A model generated the notes under the pieces. The model was not told where the DNA came from and searched no databases. It saw nothing but the letters and a program-made list of their open reading frames with translations. The position numbers and the translations under genes were made by a program. Positions 1 to 8,949 of a DNA stretch of 63,019 bases are shown piece by piece. How positions within the stretch are numbered: position 1 is the stretch's first letter; each line of letters begins with the position of its first letter. The stretch comes from Prevotella sp. (GTDB taxonomy: Bacteria; Bacteroidota; Bacteroidia; Bacteroidales; Bacteroidaceae): NCBI GenBank assembly GCA_016281815.1, contig JAEEJK010000122.1, forward strand, positions 1 to 63,019. Direction: 5' to 3'.

Positions 1-26
1 TGCTTGTAACTTGGTTTGAATTTCAT
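1..26 (-). CDS. possible 5' end of a gene running off the left edge
   Basis: An ATG on the minus strand at 26-24 opens a frame that reads MKFKPSYK and then leaves the window. A Bacteroidetes-type -7 element lies about 22 bases upstream, which is the main support for a real start. Only eight codons are visible, so no function can be given. Confidence 0.35.
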
Positions 27-47
27 CTGCTTGCCAGTTTTAACACC

Positions 48-55
48 CAAAGGTA
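48..55 (-). promoter_or_regulatory. -7 element TACCTTTG for the partial left-edge gene
   Basis: On the minus strand this reads TACCTTTG, matching the Bacteroidetes -7 consensus TAnnTTTG. No TTTG was seen at the usual -33 distance. Confidence 0.4.
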
Positions 56-189
56 CTCATTATTTGTTAAATAAAAGAAGAATAAATGTTATAAATACTT
101 AATATTCAATAAGTTACTATTTAATCAGTAAACACTAATTAGTGTGATTCCTTCCATTTTTGCATCCTTCGTCGCCATGGAGAGCCGCA

Positions 190-237
190 TGCGGAAAAAC
201 GGATGAAGGAGGGTGGCTCAGTTGCCTCCCTCCTTCA
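190..237 (-). terminator. rho-independent terminator of the nhaD-like gene
   Basis: The arms 204-217 and 224-237 pair over 14 positions with one mismatch, around a six-base loop. On the minus strand the hairpin is followed within a few bases by TTTTT. It lies 30 bases past the antiporter stop codon. Confidence 0.75.
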
Positions 238-268
238 CCTATATGAAATGTTAAATCTTGACCTGCGA

Positions 269-1603
269 TCAGAACAGGAAGGTTCGTATCAGCCAATAGG
301 AGAACATGCCTGCGAGATAACCCACGAACACGATCCAGGTGATGCGGCGCATATACCATCCGAAAGTGATCTTCTCCAGTCCCATTACCACCACACCAGC
401 GGCACTGCCGATGATGAGCATCGAACCGCCTACACCGGCACAGTAGGCCAGCAACTGCCAAAAGATACCGTCGACGGCGAGGTCGCCGACCTCAGCAATG
501 GGATACATGCCCATACAGCCGGCTACCAAAGGCACGTTGTCGACAATGCTCGACAACACACCGATCACACCGGTCACCAGATAGTGGTTGCCGCCAGAGA
601 CATGGTCGAGTCCCTCGCCAAGGGCGGTGAGCACACCCACTTCCTCCAGACAGGATACTGCCATCAGGATGCCTAAGAAGAACAGGATGGTGGCCATGTC
701 GATGTTGCGCAGCAGATTGGTGACTCGTTTGGACAGACCGTCCTTCGTCTTCACCTTGCGGTGGAAAATCTCTGTCACTGTCCAAAGGACACCGAGCACG
801 AGCAGGATGCCCATGAACGGAGGCAGGTCGGTGAGGTAACGGAACACGGGAACGAACATCAGACCGCCGACACCGAAGATGAATATCAGGTTGCGCTGGC
901 GCTTGGAGAACACGTCCGTGGTCTCTTGTTTGCCTTTTTCCTTGACAACGGCCAACTCTCCCTTGAGATAGTACTGCAGGATGAGTGCCGGGATGACCAT
1001 CGAGACGAGCGAGGGGATGAATATTTCCTTGATGACACCCTGTGTGGTGATCATACCTTTGATCCACAGCATGATGGTGGTGACGTCACCGATGGGGGAG
1101 AAAGCACCGCCGCTGTTGGCTGAGATGATGATGAGCGAGGCATAGATCAGACGGTCGTTGCGGTCGCTGACCAGTTTGCGCAGCACCATGATCATCACAA
1201 TACTCGTGGTGAGGTTGTCGAGGATGGCTGAAAGGATGAACGTCATGAAGGCGAGGCGCCACAATAGTTTCCGCTTGCTTGTGGTCGCCATCATGTCGCG
1301 GACAAAGTTGAAACCTCCGTTCTTGTCCACAATCTCGACAATCGTCATGGCTCCCATCAGGAAAAACAGCGTCTCACCTGTCTCACCCAAGTGATGCTTC
1401 AGTATCTCACTCACCCGTTGGGGAAGTTGGGCGTCGGCCACACCTGAGATGTAACTGCCCGGGTCGAGCATGAACAGCGTCCAGGTGGCGACGCACATGA
1501 GGATGGCGATGGCAGCCTTGTTGATCTTGAGGCCGCTTTCAAAGGCTATGCAGAGATAGCCCAGGATAAAGGCGATTACAATGGCCAGTGTCAGTGATGT
1601 CAT
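269..1603 (-). CDS. nhaD: NhaD-type sodium/proton antiporter
   Basis: This 444-residue inner-membrane protein of the ion transporter superfamily should exchange Na+ for H+. It is almost entirely hydrophobic. Family-like motifs are SAILDNLTTS in the first half, SANSGGAFSPIGD in the middle, SSIVDNVPLVAG in the second half and GSAAGVVVMG near the C-terminus; paired acidic and polar residues in broken helices are typical of the family. I chose the ATG at 1603 (MTSLTLAI) over the longer frame beginning at 1714, because a -7 promoter element lies at 1623-1630, inside that extension. The gene is a single unit with its own terminator. The family call is firm; that the ion is Na+ is inferred from the family. 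Confidence 0.88.
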   Translation of the reverse strand: MTSLTLAIVIAFILGYLCIAFESGLKINKAAIAILMCVATWTLFMLDPGSYISGVADAQLPQRVSEILKHHLGETGETLFFLMGAMTIVEIVDKNGGFNFVRDMMATTSKRKLLWRLAFMTFILSAILDNLTTSIVMIMVLRKLVSDRNDRLIYASLIIISANSGGAFSPIGDVTTIMLWIKGMITTQGVIKEIFIPSLVSMVIPALILQYYLKGELAVVKEKGKQETTDVFSKRQRNLIFIFGVGGLMFVPVFRYLTDLPPFMGILLVLGVLWTVTEIFHRKVKTKDGLSKRVTNLLRNIDMATILFFLGILMAVSCLEEVGVLTALGEGLDHVSGGNHYLVTGVIGVLSSIVDNVPLVAGCMGMYPIAEVGDLAVDGIFWQLLAYCAGVGGSMLIIGSAAGVVVMGLEKITFGWYMRRITWIVFVGYLAGMFSYWLIRTFLF

Positions 1604-1622
1604 AATAGATTGAAATTTGTTG

Positions 1623-1630
1623 CAAAGGTA
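1623..1630 (-). promoter_or_regulatory. -7 element TACCTTTG of the antiporter gene
   Basis: TACCTTTG on the minus strand lies 19 bases upstream of the chosen ATG. It also argues against the longer start at 1714. No clear -33 TTTG was seen. Confidence 0.5.
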
Positions 1631-1694
1631 GTGTTTATTTGCATGTTCATGTAGGGTTGGCACATGGTTTTTCACGAAAACGATTGCATACCCC

Positions 1695-1728
1695 ATAAAA
1701 AACCTGCCAGACATGGCCTGGCAGGTTT
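1695..1728 (-). terminator. rho-independent terminator after the carbohydrate-binding-type gene
   Basis: A perfect 10-base stem (1701-1710 with 1718-1727) has a seven-base loop. On the minus strand it is followed by a run of six T. It lies 23 bases beyond the stop of the 1751-3574 gene. Confidence 0.8.
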
Positions 1729-1750
1729 CGGTTCTCTCTTTGTCAGAGTG

Positions 1751-3574
1751 CTATTTCACAAACGTTCTTCCATTCTGGATATAAATGCCTTTGGTCACAT
1801 TCTTCACCCTGCGGCCCGACAGGTCGTAGATGGCGCCGTCGTTCTTGGCAGGAGCGGTTAACTCAACAATGCCGTCGGAACTTACAAAGTGGACATTGAA
1901 CACATAGTACCAACCGTCCTTTTCGAAACTGAATTTTGTGTCGAAAGGTTCTGCCAGAGCCTCACCAAGGTTGGTGATGACGAAGGCGGCCTTGTTGTCT
2001 GCTGACTGACTGTCGTCCACCTCAATGTTGATAGTGCCATTCTCATCATAGATGCCTTTGGTGTTGAGAATGAGTCCGTCATAGACAGGATTGATGCCAT
2101 CTTCCATGAGTACCTCTTCCTCATTGAGAGCCTTCATGATCTTGTCACTCGTAATCAGTGTCTTGAGGTCGTTGATACCCAGTACATTCATGGCCTCTGT
2201 CATGTCAACCATGACGGTTGTTGGCTCTTCACCGGAAGGTACGGGGAGGGTGATGCTCTCCTCACCAATGGTGCGGTCGGCATCGGTGGCGTCAGCCGCG
2301 TTGATGCTGAACTCTTCGATGCGGAAGTAGTAGTTGTTGGCTTCACGGAGTTTGTTGCTGTTGAAGGCGACGGTCCATCCACCTTCTTGCGCACCGTCAG
2401 TAATGGTGGTCTCTACCTCAAATTTCTGCCACTCTTCCGTCAGGTCGAAACTGCCGAGGAACACATAGTGGATGTAATCACCAGGAGCACGGTGGATCTG
2501 GGAGTCAATCTGTGCTGGTTTGTCAGCACGTGCCCACATCACGAAGCGTACTTTTTGGTTGAGTGAGAACTTGTGAGGCTGGGATACGAAGAACTGTGTT
2601 GACCAGTCGGTAATTTCCTGTTCTTGCCATTCCATCTCACCGGTACTTTCATTGAGTCTCTCTACTCTTTGATAATAGGTGCCGTTGGGCTCATAATCTA
2701 TGGTGTCGCCGGTTTCCTCGTCTATCACAGGACGTGTGCCTTGACGGCTTGGCTCAAGAGAGGTGACGTTCAAGGCAGGCTGTCCGTCCACGGGATCAAT
2801 CACGATACGTGCGGGCAGGTCTTGGCCGATCGCTGCGTCACGGCCCGTGAAGTAACTGTAGCCATTAACCACTTTGTCATTGATGGTCTCACTGGTCAGG
2901 TCGGTGTTGCGGAGCATGTTCAACCATCCTGCGAATGCGTTGTCGGCAATATCCTTCACCTCCAGTTTGATGTCGTCGAAGTAGAACACGTTGCCGTCGG
3001 TCATAGTAGCAAGGTTGAAGGCCACGGTGTGCATCTCCTTGCCGTTCTCTTCCTGTGTCTGAGAGGTGTTGGTGTTGGTTTCTACCTCAATCTTTGTCCA
3101 CTCTTCGGAGACTTTGATGTTGCCGAAGAGTTGGTAGTGGTTGTAGTTTCCTGGCTCCCAGTGTGCCTGGGTCTCGATGGAGCAGGCTTTGTCGGCTCTT
3201 ACACGCATGGTGAGTTTCAGTTTCTTGCCGCTCTCAATATTCTGCCTGACATAGATGAAGAATTGGGAGTCCCAACTGGCCAAACTTTCCTGTCCGTCGG
3301 GTTTGATCTTGTTGCCGGCCTCATCAGCCTCAGCCTCAGTACGTACGACAACCTTTGCGCAGTGGTTCTTCGGATCCAGAGGATCTTCCACAATGTTGGC
3401 AAATCCTTGGGTCTGCTCATCCATAGTACGCCACTCATGTACCCAGAAGCAAGACCAGTCCTCAGACTGGGGCTCCTCCATGTGGCCATTTTCTACCATG
3501 TCAACGTATTTGTTCTGGCCGAACATGCTGGCGCAGATAAATACGAAAGTGAAAAGAGTAAAGAATTTTTTCAT
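1751..3574 (-). CDS. secreted protein with two carbohydrate-binding-like repeats and a sorting tail
   Basis: The protein has 607 residues and begins with a signal peptide (MKKFFTLFTFVFICASMFG). Two related beta-rich units follow, at roughly residues 22-205 and 217-430. Each has an N-G-[HD]-x-E or RNTDL-like opening, an SQFF[IV] strand, a [RV]-A-[DR]-ADK strand, a P-G-[ND]-Y-x-HY loop and an EEW-x-K-[IF]-EVET strand. This is the pattern of CBM4/9-type carbohydrate-binding modules. The rest is not recognised and ends in DLSGRRVKNVTKGIYIQNGR, a short sorting-type tail. No catalytic domain is visible. The neighbouring GH3 gene suggests a role in plant polysaccharide use; that is inference. Confidence 0.7.
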   Translation of the reverse strand: MKKFFTLFTFVFICASMFGQNKYVDMVENGHMEEPQSEDWSCFWVHEWRTMDEQTQGFANIVEDPLDPKNHCAKVVVRTEAEADEAGNKIKPDGQESLASWDSQFFIYVRQNIESGKKLKLTMRVRADKACSIETQAHWEPGNYNHYQLFGNIKVSEEWTKIEVETNTNTSQTQEENGKEMHTVAFNLATMTDGNVFYFDDIKLEVKDIADNAFAGWLNMLRNTDLTSETINDKVVNGYSYFTGRDAAIGQDLPARIVIDPVDGQPALNVTSLEPSRQGTRPVIDEETGDTIDYEPNGTYYQRVERLNESTGEMEWQEQEITDWSTQFFVSQPHKFSLNQKVRFVMWARADKPAQIDSQIHRAPGDYIHYVFLGSFDLTEEWQKFEVETTITDGAQEGGWTVAFNSNKLREANNYYFRIEEFSINAADATDADRTIGEESITLPVPSGEEPTTVMVDMTEAMNVLGINDLKTLITSDKIMKALNEEEVLMEDGINPVYDGLILNTKGIYDENGTINIEVDDSQSADNKAAFVITNLGEALAEPFDTKFSFEKDGWYYVFNVHFVSSDGIVELTAPAKNDGAIYDLSGRRVKNVTKGIYIQNGRTFVK

Positions 3575-3637
3575 AAATGATTGTTATTTTAGTTGATAAA
3601 TAATTAGGTAAAAGTTCGGTTTCGGTCAAAATCTGTG

Positions 3638-3645
3638 CAAATGTA
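3638..3645 (-). promoter_or_regulatory. -7 element TACATTTG
   Basis: TACATTTG on the minus strand lies 63 bases upstream of the ATG at 3574. The -33 element is not clear. Confidence 0.45.
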
Positions 3646-3734
3646 TTATAATTTGTATAATATGGCTTTGTTATTTGTAACGTTTTTTTTGGATTTTGGC
3701 AAACTTACTCCTATTCTCCCAGAATACTAAATAA

Positions 3735-3953
3735 AGTAACTGGCGTTTTTTCGCTAGCATCAGCGTTTGCCGGATGCCATCCAATTCTGTTTTAGAATGT
3801 TAACCAAATCTGTTTTTCTTCTTTTTTCCGAAGCGAAGCGTTTTTTGATTATCTCTTCTTTTCAGGTGAGTTTGAATTTGTGGAAGAACATATAATTGCC
3901 ATATAATATCCCATTAATTCTTTAATCTCTGTACCTCTGTATCTCTGTGTTGG
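3735..3953 (-). repeat. dispersed intergenic repeat, copy A (partner at 61965-62190)
   Basis: The gap between the GH3 gene and the carbohydrate-binding-type gene is filled by a copy of an element also found, in the opposite orientation, at 61965-62190. Conserved blocks on the minus strand are CACAGAGATACAGAGGTACA, GAATTAATGGGATATTATAT, GGCAATTATATGTT, CGCTTCGCTTCG with a purine-rich run, and CGGCAAACGCTGATGCT. Stop codons interrupt it, so it is probably not coding. Bases 3924-3953 carry the CTGTATCTCTGTGTTGG core shared with four other loci. Confidence 0.8.
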
Positions 3954-3989
3954 AAATCTTGAAGACACTTTTCCGAAGCACTTTAAAAC

Positions 3990-6950
3990 CTATTTCACGG
4001 TGAAGTCCAGCGCCTGAAGATCCTTGTCCATGGATGAGCAACCATAGAGAATCTGGTAGCGGCCGGCACGGGTAGACAGTTCGTCGATGGTCGGGTCGTA
4101 GTATTCAAACGCCTCTCCGTCGAGAGTGATGGTGGCCTTGGCAGTCTGACCAGCAGCGAGTTCCAACTTTTGGAAGCCGCGGAGCGACTTGATGGGTGCC
4201 TCAGGATAGTCGAGCGCCTTCACATACACCTGCACGGTCTCTGCGCCCTCGCGTGAACCTGTATTGGTGACAGGAACGGTGAGGGTCACCTTGCCGTCTT
4301 TTTTCATCGATTTGGCAGAGAGTTTGCCCTTGCCATAGGCGAAGGTGGTGTAAGACATTCCGTAACCGAAGGCATACTGCGGCGTGCCCCGGAAGTAACG
4401 GTAGGTGCGGTTGTCCATGCTGTAGTCGAGGAAGTCGGGCAGGTCGTCGTTGGAACGGTAGAAGGTAACGGGGAGTTTGCCGCTGGGGTTGTAGTCACCG
4501 AAGAGAACGTCGGCGAGGGCTTTCCATCCTCCCTGACCGGCATACCATGCCTGGAGAAGGGCGTCATACTGGCCTTCCACACTGCCGAAGGCGATGGCGG
4601 AACCGGAGCAGTTGACGACAATCACGGGACGGCCGGTGGTGTGCATGGCCTTGATGAGGCGCTGCTGCACCTTGGGCAGTTCGATGTCGGCCTTGTCGCC
4701 GCCCTCACCCTCCATCTGGGCGGAGATGCCGCCGATGACGATGATGGCATCGGCTTGGCTCACCTCCTTGGCAAGGTCGGAGAAGTCGACGAGGACACGC
4801 TCGCAGATGTCACCGCGGAACATGGCGAAGTTGCCGTTGCCGTGCTTGTATTCGATCTCCACGTCGTAGGTCTCGCCTTTCTTGACAGGGAATGACTTGT
4901 ATTCTACGTTGCGGCGGAAACCGAACCCGCCTCTGCGGCCGCCGGGTTTTGCCTCTTCCACTACCTCACCATTGACACGGAGCACATAACCGTTGTCGGT
5001 GGCGAAGGTGTATTTCATGTCGCCGGTGAATGTGGCCTTGTACTGGCCGGTGATGCGCATGGAGAGTTCGTCCTTGCTGACGCCCTCGGCAAAGCCCCAC
5101 GCTCCAAAAGTGGAGAAGTTGAGTTCGTTGGTATAATATGCGGTTTTGGCGGGTTCGCCCTCGAGTTGCTTGTTGTTGTAGAAGTCTATTTTTACGCCCT
5201 TCCCGTCGTTGAAGTCCTGTAGGTGGTGCACGGTGGTGTATTCATCAGCGAGTTCGCAGGCCTTGCGGTAGATGACGTTGGCATTGGGCACGGCAGCCTT
5301 GATGCCATCCAGGAGGGTGTGGGTGTGCTCCTTGGTGGGTGTTCCGCCGTAGTTGCCGTTGAGGAGAGAAGCATTGTCGGCATTGGGTCCCACCACTGCG
5401 ATGGTCTTCACGGTCTTGGACAGCGGCAGGGTGGGTTGACCGCTGGCATTCTTGTTGTTGGTCAGCAGCACCATCGACTCGCGTGCCGCCTGTGTGGCGA
5501 GGGCGTCGTTTTTCTCGCTGCTGATTACCTCAGGACCAAGGTTGGCCCAGGGAAGTTGGTCTGCGGGGTCGAACATGCCCAGTTCGAAGCGGCCCAGAAG
5601 GGTCTTACGGAGGTGGTAGTCGAGCACGCTCTCCTTGATGAGCCCTTTATCCAGTGCCTCGGTGAGCACCATGAACACCTTGCCGCACTCCAGGTCGGTG
5701 CCGTTGAGAACTGCGTCGACAGATGCCGACAGCGGGTCGGGATGGGTCTCGTGCTGCCCCTTGTTGTAAAAATTGTTGATGGCGTCGCAGTCGGTGAGCA
5801 CAATGGCGTCGTAGCCCCATTTGCGGCGCAGGATGTCCACGAGCAGACGGTCGCTGGTGCAGCAGGGCTTGCCCTCATAACGGTTGTAGGCGCACATCAC
5901 CTCGCGCACGTTGCCTTTCTTCACCAGAGCCTTGAAGGCGGGGAGGTAGGTCTCCCACAGGTCGCGCATCGAGACGGAGGCGTTGTAACTGTGGCGCAGA
6001 GGCTCCGGGCCACTGTGCACGGCATAGTGCTTGGCGCAGGCATGGGTCTTGAAGTAGTGGTCGTCATTGCCTTGCATGCCCAACACGGTCTGCACGCCCA
6101 ATACGGCGTTCAGATAGGGGTCTTCGCCGCAGGTCTCCTGACCGCGTCCCCATCGAGGGTCACGGAAGATGTTGACATTGGGGCACCAGAAGGTGAGTTC
6201 GGGATTGCCTGGGTAATAGGTGACGCCCATCGGCACGTTGAACACGTTGTGGTCGGAACGGTTCCAGTTGGCGCGGGCCTCGTCGGAGACGGCGCTGAAC
6301 ACGTCATATACCTGCTGGGGGTTGAAGGCGGCGGCCATACCGATAGGTTGTGGGAATACGGTGTAGTCGCTCTGGCGCACACCGTGGCAGGCCTCGCTCC
6401 ACCAGTTGTAGGAGGGGATGCCGAGGCGGTCGACAGACACCGACTTGTTCATCATCAGTCCCACCTTTTCTTCTGGGGTGAGCAGTGAGAGGAGGTTCTC
6501 CACACGCTCGGTATACGACAGACAGGCGTTGCGGAAGGGATAGGCGTGGTCGGGGGCAAATTTGGCTCCATCATTGCTCACGTTGGCCTTCACCGAGAGG
6601 GCACCGAGGGGACGGCCGTCTCCATCGAGGAATTCCACGCTGCGGAAGGTCTTGCCCTGTGAGGTGGAGGGGTAGAGGGCAAGCATCACCTTGACTTCAC
6701 CACCTGGTTGGATGGTCTCTTCGGGATAGAATGCCTTGAGGCATACGCAACTGGGAATTGCACGCCCTATCTTGACGGGTGATTTGGTGCCGTTCTTCAG
6801 GGTGAAGGTGTGGCATACGGCTCCGTCGGCGGCCTGGATGCTGCCGAAGTCCCACTCGTAAGTGTCAAAACTGACGGCTTTTTTCTGCTGTGCCGAGACC
6901 GAGACGGTCATGGCTAAAGCGCACAAAACAAGGGTAAAAATCCTTTTCAT
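3990..6950 (-). CDS. GH3 beta-xylosidase/glucosidase with DUF1573 and PA14 domains
   Basis: The protein has 986 residues. A signal peptide is followed by a DUF1573-like beta domain (about 25-125), the GH3 catalytic barrel (about 160-500), the GH3 C-terminal domain split by a PA14-like insert (about 597-717), and a fibronectin-III-like domain (about 883-977). The likely nucleophile is Asp387 in VLTDCDAINNF; the TDCDA form is more typical of GH3 xylosidases than of plain glucosidases. It should remove terminal xylose or glucose from oligosaccharides in the periplasm or at the surface. The ATG at 6948-6950 (MKRIFTLVLCALA) gives a clean signal peptide; the longer start at 7043 lies upstream of the -7 element at 7013-7020. 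The substrate is not certain. Confidence 0.88.
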   Translation of the reverse strand: MKRIFTLVLCALAMTVSVSAQQKKAVSFDTYEWDFGSIQAADGAVCHTFTLKNGTKSPVKIGRAIPSCVCLKAFYPEETIQPGGEVKVMLALYPSTSQGKTFRSVEFLDGDGRPLGALSVKANVSNDGAKFAPDHAYPFRNACLSYTERVENLLSLLTPEEKVGLMMNKSVSVDRLGIPSYNWWSEACHGVRQSDYTVFPQPIGMAAAFNPQQVYDVFSAVSDEARANWNRSDHNVFNVPMGVTYYPGNPELTFWCPNVNIFRDPRWGRGQETCGEDPYLNAVLGVQTVLGMQGNDDHYFKTHACAKHYAVHSGPEPLRHSYNASVSMRDLWETYLPAFKALVKKGNVREVMCAYNRYEGKPCCTSDRLLVDILRRKWGYDAIVLTDCDAINNFYNKGQHETHPDPLSASVDAVLNGTDLECGKVFMVLTEALDKGLIKESVLDYHLRKTLLGRFELGMFDPADQLPWANLGPEVISSEKNDALATQAARESMVLLTNNKNASGQPTLPLSKTVKTIAVVGPNADNASLLNGNYGGTPTKEHTHTLLDGIKAAVPNANVIYRKACELADEYTTVHHLQDFNDGKGVKIDFYNNKQLEGEPAKTAYYTNELNFSTFGAWGFAEGVSKDELSMRITGQYKATFTGDMKYTFATDNGYVLRVNGEVVEEAKPGGRRGGFGFRRNVEYKSFPVKKGETYDVEIEYKHGNGNFAMFRGDICERVLVDFSDLAKEVSQADAIIVIGGISAQMEGEGGDKADIELPKVQQRLIKAMHTTGRPVIVVNCSGSAIAFGSVEGQYDALLQAWYAGQGGWKALADVLFGDYNPSGKLPVTFYRSNDDLPDFLDYSMDNRTYRYFRGTPQYAFGYGMSYTTFAYGKGKLSAKSMKKDGKVTLTVPVTNTGSREGAETVQVYVKALDYPEAPIKSLRGFQKLELAAGQTAKATITLDGEAFEYYDPTIDELSTRAGRYQILYGCSSMDKDLQALDFTVK

Positions 6951-7012
6951 GATAAATGCGATGTGTGTGAAGTGATGAATAGTTGGGACAACCCCATTCG
7001 GGTTATCGGCAA

Positions 7013-7044
7013 CAAATGTAAGCAATTTGCCGCTTTTACCCAAA
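7013..7044 (-). promoter_or_regulatory. promoter of the GH3 gene
   Basis: On the minus strand TTTG (7044-7041) is followed after 20 bases by TACATTTG (7020-7013). This is a full match to the Bacteroidetes -33/-7 pattern. The leader would be about 60 bases. Confidence 0.75.
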
Positions 7045-7144
7045 CTTTTGTGCGATTTGCATCCTTTATATATTAAATATGTTACAAAAGCACAAATCTG
7101 TGAAATAATGCAGGTGAAAAATCAAGGAAAAACACCGTGCTTAA

Positions 7145-7213
7145 GGTAGGGACGTGATGTATCGCGTCCGCCAACTATGCACTATGCATTATGAACTATG
7201 AACTATGAACTAC
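7145..7213. repeat. GGACGCGAT palindrome plus ACTATGA heptamers
   Basis: An imperfect copy of the palindrome (GGGACGTGATGTATCGCGTCC) runs straight into five or more copies of a seven-base unit, ACTATGC/ATTATGA/ACTATGA. The array ends at the 3' end of the 7217-8569 gene. The same arrangement occurs at 8894-8949 and 14273-14330. Confidence 0.8.
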
Positions 7214-7216
7214 TCA

Positions 7217-8569
7217 CTACTTCACCATTTTCCTGCCGTTTTGGATGTAAACACCTTTCTGCGGGATGCCGTTCAGTTGTCGCCCCTGCAAGTCATGTAT
7301 CCCTTGATGGTTGTTAGATAAACATTTTGTGGTGGCAGATTGGATGTTTGTGATTAGGTTGAGGTCCTCAACTGAAAAGATACATTTGTCACCGTCATAG
7401 CACGAAAGCAACAGACTCCCACTGGATGCTTCCCACCAGAAGGGGAAGCTTGGAGGGCCGAACATGCATCCAATCCCTTCTATCCAATAGTCCACCAAGC
7501 CGTCTATGATCTCAAGATCTTCTTTATAAACCCACATATCCAAACAGCGACGGTTGATTCCACTGAAGCTGAACGTCCTCACCTGCCTCACCTCCATCTG
7601 GGAATGGTCATTGACCTCATCCTTGAAAACGTCACCAGTCAGGAAGTTGATGTCAAACGTCAGTGTCTCAGGAACATAATCCAGATAGCATTCGTATATA
7701 CACCCACCCTCTTCACGAAGGCCACAGATAAAACTACCGTCACGAAACAGTTTTTTGTAAGTTTTCCCACCCATGATGGTGTCGCCCTTTAGCAACAAGG
7801 TGGAAGGCCAGCCTACACCCCATCGTCCCTTGATGTCTTTGTAGTAGCCGGGGGTGGAATCAGACTCTGGTGGCTCTGCCGGATGGATACTCACCACATT
7901 CCAGGCCCGACCATCGACAAGCATTGGATAATAAGATGGCATCTCGAAATCCTCCTTCTCAAAGATGCATTGATCATCCAGATAGCAGGAGAGCTGGGTG
8001 TACTCCCTTCCGTCTCCCACCAAACGCTCAACAGGTTCATCAAGTGCTTTGGCACCGCCGATACCTTCCACCCAGACTATATTTTTCTTACTCCCGGTTT
8101 CCCACTCCGGGATGGCAAGTACGAGCCGCTTGCGCAGGATGCCACGGACAAGGATGCTGTCTGCGGACACGACCTTGAGACCATCCAGGAAATAAACACT
8201 GGCTGTATGAACGGGCGCATCGTCTCCTGCCGAAAGAGTGAAGTCATAGACAAGGTTTGCTATCCTGCCCCTGTCATTGCAGGTATATACCTTGCCGTCC
8301 TCCTCGTACCAAAGCTGCCTGAAAACCTGCCCTTCCTCTTCAGATTTGCTGAAACACATCCAGAACAGCCGCCGTCCATCGATGATGGTGTCACTCTCCG
8401 TCCAATAAGTGGCATTGCCATGTTTTCTTTGGAAATCGATGTCTACGTAGGTGTAGTCGTAGTTCCATACCTTTCCAGTCTGAAGCAGCGGCTGGCTGAC
8501 TTTTTCTCCTGCCACCACAATGTTTAGAGTCAAAGAAAAGAAGATAAATGTCTGTAATATCCGTTTCAT
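7217..8569 (-). CDS. secreted protein of unknown function with sorting tail, paralogue 1
   Basis: The 450-residue protein starts at the ATG at 8569 (MKRILQTFIFFSLTL), which gives a signal peptide. I do not recognise a named domain. Two similar halves can be seen, each with a W-[NY]-[YV] opening, a D-[ST]-I-[IM]-[DG]-G turn and a W-x-EGIG-x-[KM] segment. It ends in HDLQGRQLNGIPQKGVYIQN plus a basic end, a tail nearly identical to that of the 14325-15704 protein. The EGIG segment is shared with the proteins at 8947 and 14325, so these three are paralogues. Export to the surface by T9SS is inferred from the tail. Confidence 0.7.
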   Translation of the reverse strand: MKRILQTFIFFSLTLNIVVAGEKVSQPLLQTGKVWNYDYTYVDIDFQRKHGNATYWTESDTIIDGRRLFWMCFSKSEEEGQVFRQLWYEEDGKVYTCNDRGRIANLVYDFTLSAGDDAPVHTASVYFLDGLKVVSADSILVRGILRKRLVLAIPEWETGSKKNIVWVEGIGGAKALDEPVERLVGDGREYTQLSCYLDDQCIFEKEDFEMPSYYPMLVDGRAWNVVSIHPAEPPESDSTPGYYKDIKGRWGVGWPSTLLLKGDTIMGGKTYKKLFRDGSFICGLREEGGCIYECYLDYVPETLTFDINFLTGDVFKDEVNDHSQMEVRQVRTFSFSGINRRCLDMWVYKEDLEIIDGLVDYWIEGIGCMFGPPSFPFWWEASSGSLLLSCYDGDKCIFSVEDLNLITNIQSATTKCLSNNHQGIHDLQGRQLNGIPQKGVYIQNGRKMVK

Positions 8570-8727
8570 GTCGAATAATTTTTTAGTTATCAAGCCTTTG
8601 CTGTTTTTCAGTCAGATTCTTTTCCCTTTGATTGGTATAACGCATCAGCCTGTCATTTCTTGCATGGAAAATCCATTTTTAACGTTTTACACGTTCTTCA
8701 CCATCACCTGATATACTTATATTTTTA

Positions 8728-8949
8728 GGTTTGAGGTTTGGGATTTGAGGTTTGTGATTAGCATCGTATAGGAATGCATTCTATTGGGAGAAACAGGCTT
8801 CCGCCTGTGCGGTCTTTCTTTAGACCCTGCGGGTAAAAGCGGCGGAGCCGAGCGGACGAGCTACAGACCCTACAGCCAAGAATGTCAAGGCGCAGGGTAG
8901 GGACGCGATGCATCGCGTCCGCCAACTATGCACTATGAACTATGCACTA
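8728..8949. repeat. composite intergenic repeat, copy 1
   Basis: This is about 220 bases: GGTTTGA-type heptamers (8728-8760), an ACAGGCTTCCGCCTGT hairpin, a conserved GC-rich middle that includes CGGTCTTTCTTTAGACCCTG, the palindrome GGACGCGATGCATCGCGTCC (8901-8920) and an ACTATGC/ACTATGA heptamer tail. The whole array recurs at 14108-14330 with few differences. It fills most of the gap between two minus-strand genes. No coding potential is seen. Confidence 0.85.

Noticed and set aside
5223..6488. 421-codon plus frame opposite the GH3 gene
   Set aside because: Repetitive Val/Gly/His composition and no domain; GH3 motifs are on the other strand.
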